This document shows, in pieces, positions 15,523 through 24,172 of a stretch of 64,000 nt of DNA. The position numbers were made by a program, and so were the translations under genes. Under the pieces are notes generated by a model. It had not been told where the DNA came from. It made no database searches and was given only the letters and a program-made list of their open reading frames with translations. The first letter of the stretch is position 1. Every line of letters starts with the position of its first letter. Source of the DNA: Gilvimarinus polysaccharolyticus (GTDB lineage Bacteria; Pseudomonadota; Gammaproteobacteria; Pseudomonadales; Cellvibrionaceae); the NCBI RefSeq assembly GCF_001187555.1, contig NZ_LFIJ01000002.1, positions 1,116,545-1,180,544 of the forward strand. Direction: 5' to 3'.

Positions 15523-17796
15523 ATGGAATCCATGCTCAACTCATTGCGTAGTATTGTTCAGGAGGTGAATGCCGCTCGCGATTTGCCCAAAGCGCTGGCG
15601 ATTATCGTCACGCGTGTCAAACGAGCTATGCAAACCCAGGTGTGCTCGGTGTATTTACGCGGCCCGAGCAACGACTATGTGTTAATGGCCACTGACGGTC
15701 TGCAGCAACAAGCGGTAGGGCGGGTGCGGATGATGCTCGGCCAGGGCTTGGTGGGGCGAGTGGCAACGCGCGAAGAGCCGGTTAATTTAGAAGATGCCGA
15801 AGCTCACCCTGCTTATCAATACTTTCCAGAGACGGGTGAAGAGCACTTTAGCTCGTTTTTGGGTGTGCCTATTATTCATCATCGCCAGGTGCTGGGGGTG
15901 TTGGTCGTACAGCAATCCGAACGTCGCCGTTTTGACGAAGGCGATGAGGCCTTCTTGGTGACTATGTCGGCTCAGTTGGCCGGTGTTATTGCCCATGCCG
16001 AGGCGACTGGCACTATGGTGGCCGTGGGTGCTGCGGCCGCACAGACACGCTTTGTCGGTGTCTCGGGCGCGCCTGGCATCGCTATTGGCGAGTCGGTGGT
16101 AGTGGCTCCGCTGGCCGATTTAAAAGGCGTGCCATACCAGCGATGCGAGGATATTGATGCAGAGCTGGCATTCTTTAAGCGCTGCCTCAATGCTGTGCGG
16201 GACGATATTAAAGCGCTGGGAGAGCAGTTGGAGGGGCGCTTGAATCGCGAAGAGCGAGCGCTGTTTGATGCTTACTTGGCGATGCTCGATGATGCTGCTC
16301 TGGGCGGCGAGGTGACCAACAGGATTCGCGAGGGCACCTGTGCCCCCTATGCCTGGAGTGAGGTGATCCTCGAGCACGAAAATAATTTTGCCGATATGGA
16401 TGACGCGTATCTACGCGAACGCGCCACCGATGTACGCGATCTCGGGCGTCGAGTGCTGGCTTACCTGCAAGAGTCCAATCAAAGCTGTAAAATCTACCCT
16501 GAAAACACTATTTTAATTGGCGATGAGCTAACCGCTTCAATGTTGGGCGAAGTGCCCGAGAGTAAATTGGCGGGTTTGGTGTCGGTGCAGGGCTCGGGTA
16601 ACTCGCACGTCGCTATTTTGGCTCGCGCCATGGGGATTCCTACAGTGATGGGGGCGATTGATTTGCCCTATACCCGAATGGATGGTCGGCCGGTTATTGT
16701 CGACGGTTACAAGGGAGTGGTCTACAGCGATCCGGGCAAGCAATTACGTAAACATTACCAAGCTATCGCCAAAGAAGAGCTAGAGCTGGTAAAGGGGCTG
16801 GAGGCGCTTAAAGATCTTCCTTGTGAGACATTAGATCACTACCGTTTACCTCTGTGGGTAAACACCGGTTTGATGGCCGATGTGGTGCGTTCGCTCGAGC
16901 GTGGTGCCGAAGGCGTGGGCCTGTATCGGACTGAGGTGCCGTTTTTGTTGCGTGATCGTTTTCCTTCGGAAGAAGAGCAGCGAGTTATTTACCGTGAACA
17001 ATTAGAGGCTTTTGCACCTCACACAGTTACCATGCGTACCTTGGATATTGGCGGCGACAAAGCCTTGCCGTATTTCCCCATCCAGGAAGACAATCCGTTC
17101 TTGGGGTGGCGCGGCATCCGGGTAACCCTTGATCATCCCGAAATCTTTCTTGCCCAAATTCGGGCAATGATAAAGGCGAGTAGCGGACTGGATAACTTGC
17201 GCATTTTGCTGCCCATGATTTCTAGTGTGTCGGAGCTGGAGCAATCTAAGGCGCTTATTTATCGCGCTTACAATGAATTGCTAGAAGAGGGCTATGAGGT
17301 TAATTTGCCGCCGCTTGGGGTGATGATTGAGGTGCCCGCAGCGGTTTATCAGGCTCGCGAATTGGCCGCAAGGGTGGACTTTTTGTCGGTCGGCAGTAAC
17401 GATTTAACCCAGTACTTGCTGGCGGTCGATCGCAATAACGCCCGAGTTGCCGATCAGTATCAAGCCTTTCACCCGGCCGTGCTTCGCGCCTTGCAGCAGG
17501 TGGTAAGCGACGGCCACACTCAAGGTGTTAGCGTGGGTATTTGTGGCGAGTTGGCGGGCGATCCTGGCGCGGCGATTTTGCTTATGGCGATGGGCTACGA
17601 TGTACTGTCAATGAACGCCACTAACCTGCCTAAAGTTAAGTCGGTGATTCGCGCCATCAATCTGGCTCAAGCTGAGGCGTTATTAGAGGATGTTATGCAC
17701 TTGGTCGAGGCCGAGCAGGTGCGCGCGCGAATCGACCAAATGTTGCAAGATATCGGTGTTAACCGTGTGGTGCGACCGCTAGAGCTTGACGCCTAG
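15523..17796 (+). CDS. ptsP: Phosphoenolpyruvate-protein phosphotransferase PtsP (EI-Ntr)
   Basis: A 757-residue enzyme I of the nitrogen phosphotransferase system, passing phosphate from PEP to NPr and IIA-Ntr. It has an N-terminal GAF domain (about 20-160), the EI N-terminal and phosphohistidine domains with active-site H362 in GSGNSHVAILARAMG, and a PEP-binding barrel with the Cys in SVGICGELAGD near 676. The GAF domain separates PtsP from PtsI and is thought to sense nitrogen signals. Either the ATG at 15523 or the one at 15532 (MLNSLRS, the common family N-terminus) could be used. Confidence 0.95.
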   Translation: MESMLNSLRSIVQEVNAARDLPKALAIIVTRVKRAMQTQVCSVYLRGPSNDYVLMATDGLQQQAVGRVRMMLGQGLVGRVATREEPVNLEDAEAHPAYQYFPETGEEHFSSFLGVPIIHHRQVLGVLVVQQSERRRFDEGDEAFLVTMSAQLAGVIAHAEATGTMVAVGAAAAQTRFVGVSGAPGIAIGESVVVAPLADLKGVPYQRCEDIDAELAFFKRCLNAVRDDIKALGEQLEGRLNREERALFDAYLAMLDDAALGGEVTNRIREGTCAPYAWSEVILEHENNFADMDDAYLRERATDVRDLGRRVLAYLQESNQSCKIYPENTILIGDELTASMLGEVPESKLAGLVSVQGSGNSHVAILARAMGIPTVMGAIDLPYTRMDGRPVIVDGYKGVVYSDPGKQLRKHYQAIAKEELELVKGLEALKDLPCETLDHYRLPLWVNTGLMADVVRSLERGAEGVGLYRTEVPFLLRDRFPSEEEQRVIYREQLEAFAPHTVTMRTLDIGGDKALPYFPIQEDNPFLGWRGIRVTLDHPEIFLAQIRAMIKASSGLDNLRILLPMISSVSELEQSKALIYRAYNELLEEGYEVNLPPLGVMIEVPAAVYQARELAARVDFLSVGSNDLTQYLLAVDRNNARVADQYQAFHPAVLRALQQVVSDGHTQGVSVGICGELAGDPGAAILLMAMGYDVLSMNATNLPKVKSVIRAINLAQAEALLEDVMHLVEAEQVRARIDQMLQDIGVNRVVRPLELDA

Positions 17797-17915
17797 CGGT
17801 TTGGTTTGGATGTTTTATCGGATTTTTTAAATTGCGCGCTTAAGCGGTGTCGTGGTTTTAACTGACTCATTTGCGGTGTTATGATTGCCGCTCTTTTTAT
17901 TGCTGGCGCTGTTTT

Positions 17916-18737
17916 ATGCTCACCCATCCCAATATCGATCCCATCGCTGTATCTATTGGTCCTCTGGATGTTCACTGGTATGGCCTTATGTACCTGCTGG
18001 CGTTTGCATCGGCTTGGTACATTGCAATGCGTCGCGCCAAGTTGCCGGGTTCTCCAGTAACGCCTGCACAGGTCGAAAACCTCATCACCTACGGCGCGTT
18101 TGGTGTCGTGCTGGGGGGGCGTGTTGGCTATGTCGTGTTTTACAATTTTGATGCCTGGATGCGCGATCCGCTTTGGTTGTTCCGTATATGGGAAGGCGGT
18201 ATGTCGTTTCATGGCGGGCTTATCGGCGTAACACTGGCCATGCTGTTTTATGCTCACCGTATTCATATCCCTTTTTTGCGTCTGACAGATTTCGTCGCGC
18301 CTATTGTGCCGTTAGGGCTTGGCTTTGGTCGGCTGGGCAACTTTATCGGCCAAGAGTTGTGGGGGCGCCCTACCGATTTGCCTTGGGCGATGGTGTTTCC
18401 CAAAGATCCCGAGTTGCTGCCGCGCCATCCATCGCAGTTATACCAGTTGGTTCTTGAGGGGCTGCTGCTGTTTGTTTTAGTGTATTGGATTTCACGTAAG
18501 CCACGCCCCACGGCGGCGGTAAGTGGTGTGTTTTTAATTGGCTATGCTTGCTTTCGCAGTTTGGCCGAGTTTGCCCGTGAGCCGGATCAGCACATTCAGT
18601 TTGATTTGCTCGGCTGGGTTACTCGTGGCCAGTTGCTGTGCTTACCTATGGCTATCTTGGGTGTCGGTTTGTTAATTTACGCCTACAAGTTTAGCGGCCG
18701 CACTAAACCACAAGCCGTCACTAAGGATGTCTCGTGA
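17916..18737 (+). CDS. lgt: Prolipoprotein diacylglyceryl transferase
   Basis: A 273-residue inner-membrane enzyme that transfers diacylglycerol from phosphatidylglycerol to the lipobox cysteine of prolipoproteins. The family signature [17 protein letters not shown] (about 142-158) and the [10 protein letters not shown] segment with its essential His are visible, along with about seven hydrophobic helices. The ATG at 17916 ([17 protein letters not shown]) matches the family; the Cys-rich upstream extension does not. The last bases overlap the thyA start (GTGA). Lipoproteins encoded here (pilP, the imelysin-like protein, the 11382 gene) are substrates of such an enzyme. Confidence 0.95.
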   Translation: MLTHPNIDPIAVSIGPLDVHWYGLMYLLAFASAWYIAMRRAKLPGSPVTPAQVENLITYGAFGVVLGGRVGYVVFYNFDAWMRDPLWLFRIWEGGMSFHGGLIGVTLAMLFYAHRIHIPFLRLTDFVAPIVPLGLGFGRLGNFIGQELWGRPTDLPWAMVFPKDPELLPRHPSQLYQLVLEGLLLFVLVYWISRKPRPTAAVSGVFLIGYACFRSLAEFAREPDQHIQFDLLGWVTRGQLLCLPMAILGVGLLIYAYKFSGRTKPQAVTKDVS

Positions 18738-19573
18738 AACAATATTTAAATTTGATGCGCGATGTGGTCGACTCCGGCACAGATCGCGGCGATCGCACCG
18801 GCACTGGCACCCGCTCGGTGTTTGGTCGTCAGTTACGTTTTGATTTAAGCCAAGGGTTTCCGTTGGTCACCACCAAGGCAGTGCATTTAAAAAGCATTAT
18901 TGTCGAGCTGCTGTGGTTTTTGCAGGGCCGAACCGATGTTACCTGGCTGCAAGAGCGTGGCTGTAATATTTGGAACGAGTGGGCCAGCGATGCGGGGGAC
19001 CTGGGTCCCGTGTATGGTAAGCAATGGCGCAGCTGGGCCTGCCCCGACGGCAGCACAATTGACCAAATCAGTGATGTTATAGAGCAAATTAAAACTAAGC
19101 CCAGCTCGCGTCGCTTAATTGTCAGCGCTTGGAATCCGGCCGACCTTCCCGACGAATCGATGGCGCCGCAAGCCAATGTGGCAGCGGGTCGAATGGCGTT
19201 GGCGGCCTGCCATACGCTGTTTCAGTTTTATGTCGCCGATGGCAAGTTGTCGTGCCAGCTGTACCAGCGCAGTGCCGATTTGTTTTTGGGGGTGCCGTTT
19301 AATATTGCCAGCTATGCGCTATTAACTCATATGATCGCCCAGCAGTGTGATCTAGAGGTGGGCGATTTTGTGCATACCTTTGGTGATTGCCATCTGTATC
19401 ATAACCATCTGACCGATGACATTGTTTATCAGCAGTTGGCGCGCACGCCTAAAGCTTTGCCGCGCTTGGTTATTGCGCGCCGGCCGGCATCGGTATTTGA
19501 TTATCAGCTAGAAGATTTTAGCTTTGAGGGCTATAACCCCGATCCGCGGATCAGGGCTCCTATTGCCGTTTAA
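18734..19573 (+). CDS. thyA: Thymidylate synthase
   Basis: A 279-residue enzyme that converts dUMP to dTMP with methylene-tetrahydrofolate. Conserved parts include [10 protein letters not shown] (17-26), the catalytic C159-H160 in [12 protein letters not shown], and [18 protein letters not shown]. Compared with the 264-residue E. coli enzyme it carries a short insertion before the catalytic Cys (around 140-153), seen in many gammaproteobacterial homologues. It starts with GTG overlapping the lgt stop, so its translation is probably coupled. folA follows 29 bases later, giving a folate/dTMP gene pair. Confidence 0.96.
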   Translation: MKQYLNLMRDVVDSGTDRGDRTGTGTRSVFGRQLRFDLSQGFPLVTTKAVHLKSIIVELLWFLQGRTDVTWLQERGCNIWNEWASDAGDLGPVYGKQWRSWACPDGSTIDQISDVIEQIKTKPSSRRLIVSAWNPADLPDESMAPQANVAAGRMALAACHTLFQFYVADGKLSCQLYQRSADLFLGVPFNIASYALLTHMIAQQCDLEVGDFVHTFGDCHLYHNHLTDDIVYQQLARTPKALPRLVIARRPASVFDYQLEDFSFEGYNPDPRIRAPIAV

Positions 19574-19602
19574 TTGCGGGCATATAAAAAGCCGAGAATA
19601 TT

Positions 19603-20112
19603 ATGAAGGTAGCAATGATTGTCGCCTGCGGGCAGGACAATGCGATTGGTAAAGGCAATGCAATGCCTTGGCACTTGCCGGCCGATTTACAATACTTTAA
19701 GTGCGTGACCTTAGGTAAGCCTATTATGATGGGCCGCAAAACTTACGAGTCAATTGGTCGGCCGCTACCGGGCCGGTTAAATATCGTTATTAGTCGTGAT
19801 CGAGAGTGGCCCGCCCCCGAGGGTGTGCGGTGTGTTGCCAGTGTGCCAGAGGCAATTGCGCTGGCACGAGCTGAGGCCGAAGGTGACGAGGTGGTAATTA
19901 TTGGTGGCGAGCAGATATATCGTGCCGCCCTGCCTTACGTCGATCGAATTTACAAAACGGAAATAGCGGTAACAGTGGAAGGGGCGGATGCATTTTTCCC
20001 TGAGCTGTCGAGCGAGATTTGGCGGGAAGTATCTCGCCAAGAGGGTGATGCAGAGGCTCCGCTGCGTCATCAGTTTTTGATACTGGAGTCGTGCAGAGTC
20101 GCCGAGTCTTAA
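19603..20112 (+). CDS. folA: Dihydrofolate reductase
   Basis: A 169-residue enzyme that regenerates tetrahydrofolate after the ThyA reaction. Characteristic segments are NAIGKGNAMPWHLPADL with the active-site acid D28, MMGRKTYESIGRPLPGR, and VVIIGGEQIYRAALP. The length fits the 159-170 residue bacterial chromosomal type. It lies downstream of thyA in the same orientation. No clear terminator follows; the next 280 bases hold the promoter region of the TonB operon. Confidence 0.96.
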   Translation: MKVAMIVACGQDNAIGKGNAMPWHLPADLQYFKCVTLGKPIMMGRKTYESIGRPLPGRLNIVISRDREWPAPEGVRCVASVPEAIALARAEAEGDEVVIIGGEQIYRAALPYVDRIYKTEIAVTVEGADAFFPELSSEIWREVSRQEGDAEAPLRHQFLILESCRVAES

Positions 20113-20258
20113 TAATTAAACCGTATAAGGCAGGCCGATTTAGCAACAATGTGCAGGTTAATGATTGACCAAGTGTTACTCGTGTTCGGGTGTGACGCCA
20201 AAAAGTGTTACCTTTCTGATACCGATGTACACATGCGCAATACCATTTGGATAAAGCA

Positions 20259-20288
20259 TTGAATGTAGAGGAACCCTCTTATTACAAT
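20259..20288 (+). promoter_or_regulatory. Candidate sigma-70 promoter of the TonB operon
   Basis: TTGAAT (20259-20264) and TACAAT (20283-20288) are separated by 18 bases, about 100 bases before the first ATG of the operon at 20393. I searched the 20113-20392 gap for a Fur box and did not find one with good symmetry. The match is by eye and unproven. Confidence 0.4.
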
Positions 20289-20392
20289 GCTGCGTTCTTA
20301 AGCAGCCTCGAAAGAGGTATTCGTGGATTATGTGTCTGTGGCAGAATTCTGTCGCATATAACCTGATTGCAAGCACCCGAGTTGGGGGAATT

Positions 20393-21175
20393 ATGAAAAA
20401 ACAGCGATTGAAAGCCGTGGCTCTGACCACTGTGCTTTCTGCCAGCGCACTAGTAGGTAGTGTGGCTTTGGCAGATCAAACCCTGGACGAAATTCTTCAG
20501 GTAAGTCAGGCCAAAACTACTTTGGCGCGAGACTCTCAAAAACGTATTGACCGTTTATCTCAGGAGACTGAGGATCTGCTAGTGCAATTTAAGCAGGTTA
20601 ATAAGCAGGTCGAAGATATGCGCGTTTACAACAGTCAGCTTGAAAAGCAAATCGCTGCTCAGTTGGCCGTAATCAAAGATCTGGACGAATCCATCGAAAA
20701 CGTTACCGTTATCGAACGTCGCATCCAGCCGTTGGTTATGCGTATGCTCGACGGGCTGGAACAGTTCGTGAAGTTAGACAAGCCATTTAAAATAGATGAT
20801 CGTCTGGCTCGTATCGAGATGCTGCGTAACAACCAAGATCGCGCCGATATCTCAGTTGCTGAAAAATTCCGTCAAGTGTTGGAAGCCTACAAAATCGAGA
20901 GCGATTACGGTCGTTTCATCGAGGCGTACCGCGACACATTAGAAGTGGGTGGACAAGAGCGCGAAGTTAACATTCTGCGTATCGGCCGCGTTTCTCTGAT
21001 GTACCAAACAACCGACACCGAATCTTCAGGTGCCTGGGATCCTACTCAGGGTGCATGGGTTGAGTTAGATGACTCATACCGCAGCACTATCCTGAAAGGC
21101 TTGCGCATTGCGCGTAACGAAGCCTCTAAAGACATTATGTTTGTACCTGTCCAAGCGCCGGAGGCAGCAAAATGA
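20393..21175 (+). CDS. DUF3450 periplasmic coiled-coil protein of the TtpC-TonB locus
   Basis: A 260-residue exported protein with a signal peptide (MKKQRLKAVALTTVLSASALVGSVALA) and a long coiled coil (about 30-110, SQKRIDRLSQETEDLLVQFK). It belongs to the DUF3450 family, which is found almost always upstream of ttpC-exbB2-exbD2-tonB2. Its role is not established; it probably works with TtpC in the periplasm. The ATG at 20393, preceded by TTGGGGGAATT, is chosen because it gives a clean signal peptide, unlike the frame start at 20330. It overlaps ttpC by four bases (ATGA). Confidence 0.85.
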   Translation: MKKQRLKAVALTTVLSASALVGSVALADQTLDEILQVSQAKTTLARDSQKRIDRLSQETEDLLVQFKQVNKQVEDMRVYNSQLEKQIAAQLAVIKDLDESIENVTVIERRIQPLVMRMLDGLEQFVKLDKPFKIDDRLARIEMLRNNQDRADISVAEKFRQVLEAYKIESDYGRFIEAYRDTLEVGGQEREVNILRIGRVSLMYQTTDTESSGAWDPTQGAWVELDDSYRSTILKGLRIARNEASKDIMFVPVQAPEAAK

Positions 21176-22557
21176 AAATGAAGTTTGCAAAACGCTGTCT
21201 GGTAGTTGTGGCTGCCGGCTTACTGAGCACCAGTGCTGTAATGGCACAAGAAAGCGACAAGGCTGCAAGCCTTGATGAGCTGTTAAACATGGTAAAAGAC
21301 TCACGCATCTCTGAAACTGCAGAGCATCGTAAGCGTGAGCAACAATTTACCCGCCAAAAAGGCAATCAGGCGAGCTTGTTAAAGCAGTCCCAAGATACTT
21401 TGGCTGCTGAAGAGCGTCGTTCTGAGCGTTTAGAAGATACCCATGCCAAGCAAGAGCTTGATGTGGATGCCAAGCGTCAGCAGTTTAATGAGCGTCTCGG
21501 TTCACTGCGTGAACTGTTCGGTCATTTAACTTCTACTGCCGGTGACTTACGTTCAACCTTGAACACCTCTCTAATCTCGGCGCAGTATCCAAACCGCGGT
21601 GAGTTCTTGGTAGAGCTGATCGATAAAATGAACTCAAGCACTCGCTTGCCTAGCCTCGATGAAATCGAGCGTCTGTGGTACGAGCAGCAGCGTCAAATGG
21701 TTGAGAGCGGTCGCGTTGTTACCTTTACCGGTACTGTGATCAAGCCTAATGGCGAAAATGCTGAGCAACAAGTTGTGCGTATCGGTTCTTACAACTTAGT
21801 GTCTGAAGGCAAATACTTAAACTACGTGCAAGACGGTTACAAAATGGAAGAGCTGATTCGTCAGCCTGACAGTAACTACTTGAACTCGGCGTCTGAGTTG
21901 CAATCGGCCACCTCTGGTTTGGTTGGTGTTGGTCTTGACCCCACCGGTCCCGCTGGCGGCACTTTGCTAGGTGCGCTGATTAACAGCCCAACCTGGAAAG
22001 AGCGCTTGTTGACTCAAGGTGGTGTGGTTGGTTATGCCATTATGGCTGTGGGTGCACTGGGTCTGTTGATTGGTCTGTGGCGCATCGTTTACCTGTTTAC
22101 TGTAAGCGCGAAGGTTAGCAGTCAGTTGAAGTCTAAGAAGGCCAATACTAACAACCCTCTGGGTCGTGTATTGAAAGCGGCTGAAGAAAATTCAAGCGCC
22201 GATACCGAAACTTTGGAGCTAAAACTCGAAGAAGCGGTATTGAAAGAGCGTCCGGCTATCGAAAGTGGCTTGGCGATTCTAAAAATTATCGCCGCTGTTG
22301 CACCGCTGATGGGTCTGTTGGGTACCGTTACCGGTATGATCTTGACCTTCCAAGCGATTACAATTTTCGGTGCAGGTGATCCGAAAAACATGGCAGGCGG
22401 TATCTCCTCTGCATTGATCACAACGGTTTGGGGTCTGTTAGTAGCGATTCCTGTGGTATTGATCCACACCGTGGTTAATGGCCGAGCCAAGCGTGTTATT
22501 CATGTTCTTGAAGAACAGTCGGCTGGTATCATCGCCGAAAACGCAGAACGCAAGTAG
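21172..22557 (+). CDS. ttpC: TtpC: MotA/TolQ/ExbB-type proton channel with periplasmic coiled coil
   Basis: A 461-residue inner-membrane protein. It has a signal sequence (MKMKFAKRCLVVVAAGLLSTSAVMA), a charged coiled-coil periplasmic region (about 35-120, RRSERLEDTHAKQELD), a globular part, a first membrane helix (about 283-305, GVVGYAIMAVGALGLLIGLW), and a C-terminal ExbB/TolQ domain with LKIIAAVAPLMGLLGTVTGMILTF and ITTVWGLLVAIPVVLIHTVV. In Vibrio the TonB2 system needs TtpC in addition to ExbB2/ExbD2. The start overlaps the preceding stop. Confidence 0.88.
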   Translation: MKMKFAKRCLVVVAAGLLSTSAVMAQESDKAASLDELLNMVKDSRISETAEHRKREQQFTRQKGNQASLLKQSQDTLAAEERRSERLEDTHAKQELDVDAKRQQFNERLGSLRELFGHLTSTAGDLRSTLNTSLISAQYPNRGEFLVELIDKMNSSTRLPSLDEIERLWYEQQRQMVESGRVVTFTGTVIKPNGENAEQQVVRIGSYNLVSEGKYLNYVQDGYKMEELIRQPDSNYLNSASELQSATSGLVGVGLDPTGPAGGTLLGALINSPTWKERLLTQGGVVGYAIMAVGALGLLIGLWRIVYLFTVSAKVSSQLKSKKANTNNPLGRVLKAAEENSSADTETLELKLEEAVLKERPAIESGLAILKIIAAVAPLMGLLGTVTGMILTFQAITIFGAGDPKNMAGGISSALITTVWGLLVAIPVVLIHTVVNGRAKRVIHVLEEQSAGIIAENAERK

Positions 22558-22568
22558 GAGATAGAAGC

Positions 22569-23096
22569 ATGCTGGCATTAATGGAAGCTATCGCAGCCAT
22601 TAGAGCCTTTTTGGATCAGGGCGGTATGGTATTGTTATTCATTGCCGCCCTTACCTTTGTCATGTGGACCCTGATTTTTGAGCGGGTGTGGTATTTCAAA
22701 GGCGGTCTAAAAGGTGATCTTCAACAGTCTTTGGATATGTGGGAAGCGCGCAGTGAGCGCAAATCTTGGAACGCCCGCCAGATCCGTACGGCACTGATTT
22801 CTAAGATTGAGCAGAAGGTGAATACCAATATGGACATGATCGCCACTATGGTGAGCTTATGTCCTCTGCTTGGTCTACTGGGTACGGTTACCGGTATGAT
22901 TGAAGTGTTTAACGTTCTCGCGATGACCGGTGGTGGTGATGCCAAGGAAATGGCAGGCGGTGTATCTAAAGCGACAATCCCGACAATGGCGGGCATGGTT
23001 GCTGCGCTGTCTGGCTTGTTTGCCAACACCTACCTCAATCGTATTGCCGAGCGTGAAAATCAGTTGTTTGCCGATCACCTGACAATGGATCACTAA
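22569..23096 (+). CDS. exbB: ExbB-like proton channel subunit of the TonB2-type system
   Basis: A 175-residue inner-membrane protein with three hydrophobic helices and the MotA/TolQ/ExbB signature MVSLCPLLGLLGTVTGMIEVF (about 98-118) followed by ATIPTMAGMVAALSGLFANT. With ExbD it would form the proton channel that energises TonB. It lacks a periplasmic coiled coil, so it is the canonical ExbB partner, whereas TtpC is the extended one. It begins 11 bases after ttpC, preceded by GTAGGAGATAG. Confidence 0.9.
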   Translation: MLALMEAIAAIRAFLDQGGMVLLFIAALTFVMWTLIFERVWYFKGGLKGDLQQSLDMWEARSERKSWNARQIRTALISKIEQKVNTNMDMIATMVSLCPLLGLLGTVTGMIEVFNVLAMTGGGDAKEMAGGVSKATIPTMAGMVAALSGLFANTYLNRIAERENQLFADHLTMDH

Positions 23097-23135
23097 GGCT
23101 GGCACGTCGTATCAACCAGTAATAAGAGATTTGTC

Positions 23136-23540
23136 ATGAGCAGGAAAAACGAATCTGAAGACGATCAGACCGGGGCGATCGATTTAACCCCTATGCTCGA
23201 TGTGGTTTTCATCATGTTGATCTTCTTCATTGTGACTGCCACATTTATTAAAGAGGCCGGGGTCGAAGTGACTCGTCCTGAAGCAACCATGGCTGACGAA
23301 AAGAAAAACGCCAGTATCCTGATTGCTATCACAGACGAGGATGAAATCTGGATTGATAAAAACCAGATCGATCCCCGTGGGGTGCGAGCGCAAATAGAGC
23401 GCTTGCTTGCCGACAACCCAAGAGGCTCCGTTGTTATTCAGGCTGATGCTGAATCTAGCGTTGAACTGCTAGCCGAAGTTGCCGATACTGCTCGTCAGTT
23501 GAATGTGAGTAACGTCGCTGTCTCTACAGCTAAGAAATAG
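23136..23540 (+). CDS. exbD: ExbD-type energy-transducing protein
   Basis: A 134-residue protein of the ExbD/TolR family. It has one N-terminal membrane helix (about 20-42) carrying the proton-path aspartate in LTPMLDVVFIMLIFFIV, then a small periplasmic domain ending in VEVADTARQLNVSNVAVSTAKK-like sequence. It lies between exbB and tonB in the operon. Confidence 0.93.
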   Translation: MSRKNESEDDQTGAIDLTPMLDVVFIMLIFFIVTATFIKEAGVEVTRPEATMADEKKNASILIAITDEDEIWIDKNQIDPRGVRAQIERLLADNPRGSVVIQADAESSVELLAEVADTARQLNVSNVAVSTAKK

Positions 23541-23546
23541 GCCGCT

Positions 23547-24167
23547 ATGAATCTTGTAAGAGTAATTATTGCTGCCGTTTTGGCGGTGGTCGTGACCCTC
23601 GGCCTTCTTTTTCTGATGCACTCACTGATCAACTCTGATCTGAAGGCTGATGAGCAAGAAGAGCAGGTACGTATCGAAGATATTCGCATGCCGGATACCG
23701 AGATCGAAGTCCGTTACGAGACGGCTAAGCCTGATAAGCCTGAAACGCCTGAAACTCCGCCGCCGGATATTCCAGAGCCTGATTTCGATACGCCTGATAT
23801 TAACCCTGAAGGGTTAAATATGACGGCACCGACGTTAAGCTCTGATATCAATATTAGTGCCGGTGGCATTGGTGGTGATGGTGAATATCTGCCTATCGTT
23901 AAAGTGGCGCCTCAGTACCCGCGTCGTGCGGCGCAACGTGGTATCGAAGGTTTTGTGACAGTAGAGTTTACGGTAACCATTAATGGTTCTACCAAAGATG
24001 TAGTTGTTATCGAAGGTATCGATAAAGCCGGTAAGGAAACCAGCATCTTTGACCGTGCAGCCATTAAAGCAGCCGAGAAGTTCAAGTATAAGCCACGAGT
24101 TGTTGACGGTACGCCTATGGAAGTAGTGGGTGTTCGTAACCGCTTTGTCTTTGAGCTTGCGCAATAA
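23547..24167 (+). CDS. tonB: TonB-family energy transducer (TonB2-like)
   Basis: A 206-residue protein with a short N-terminal anchor helix (VIIAAVLAVVVTLGLLFLMH, about 6-25). A periplasmic linker rich in Pro, Glu and Asp follows (about 58-95, DKPETPETPPPDIPEPDFDT), then a C-terminal TonB domain (about 112-206) with YPRRAAQRGIEGFVTVEF and FKYKPRVVDGTPMEV. The short linker is typical of TonB2-type proteins. It would contact TonB boxes of outer-membrane receptors; none is encoded in the window. Confidence 0.92.
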   Translation: MNLVRVIIAAVLAVVVTLGLLFLMHSLINSDLKADEQEEQVRIEDIRMPDTEIEVRYETAKPDKPETPETPPPDIPEPDFDTPDINPEGLNMTAPTLSSDINISAGGIGGDGEYLPIVKVAPQYPRRAAQRGIEGFVTVEFTVTINGSTKDVVVIEGIDKAGKETSIFDRAAIKAAEKFKYKPRVVDGTPMEVVGVRNRFVFELAQ

Positions 24168-24172
24168 GGGTG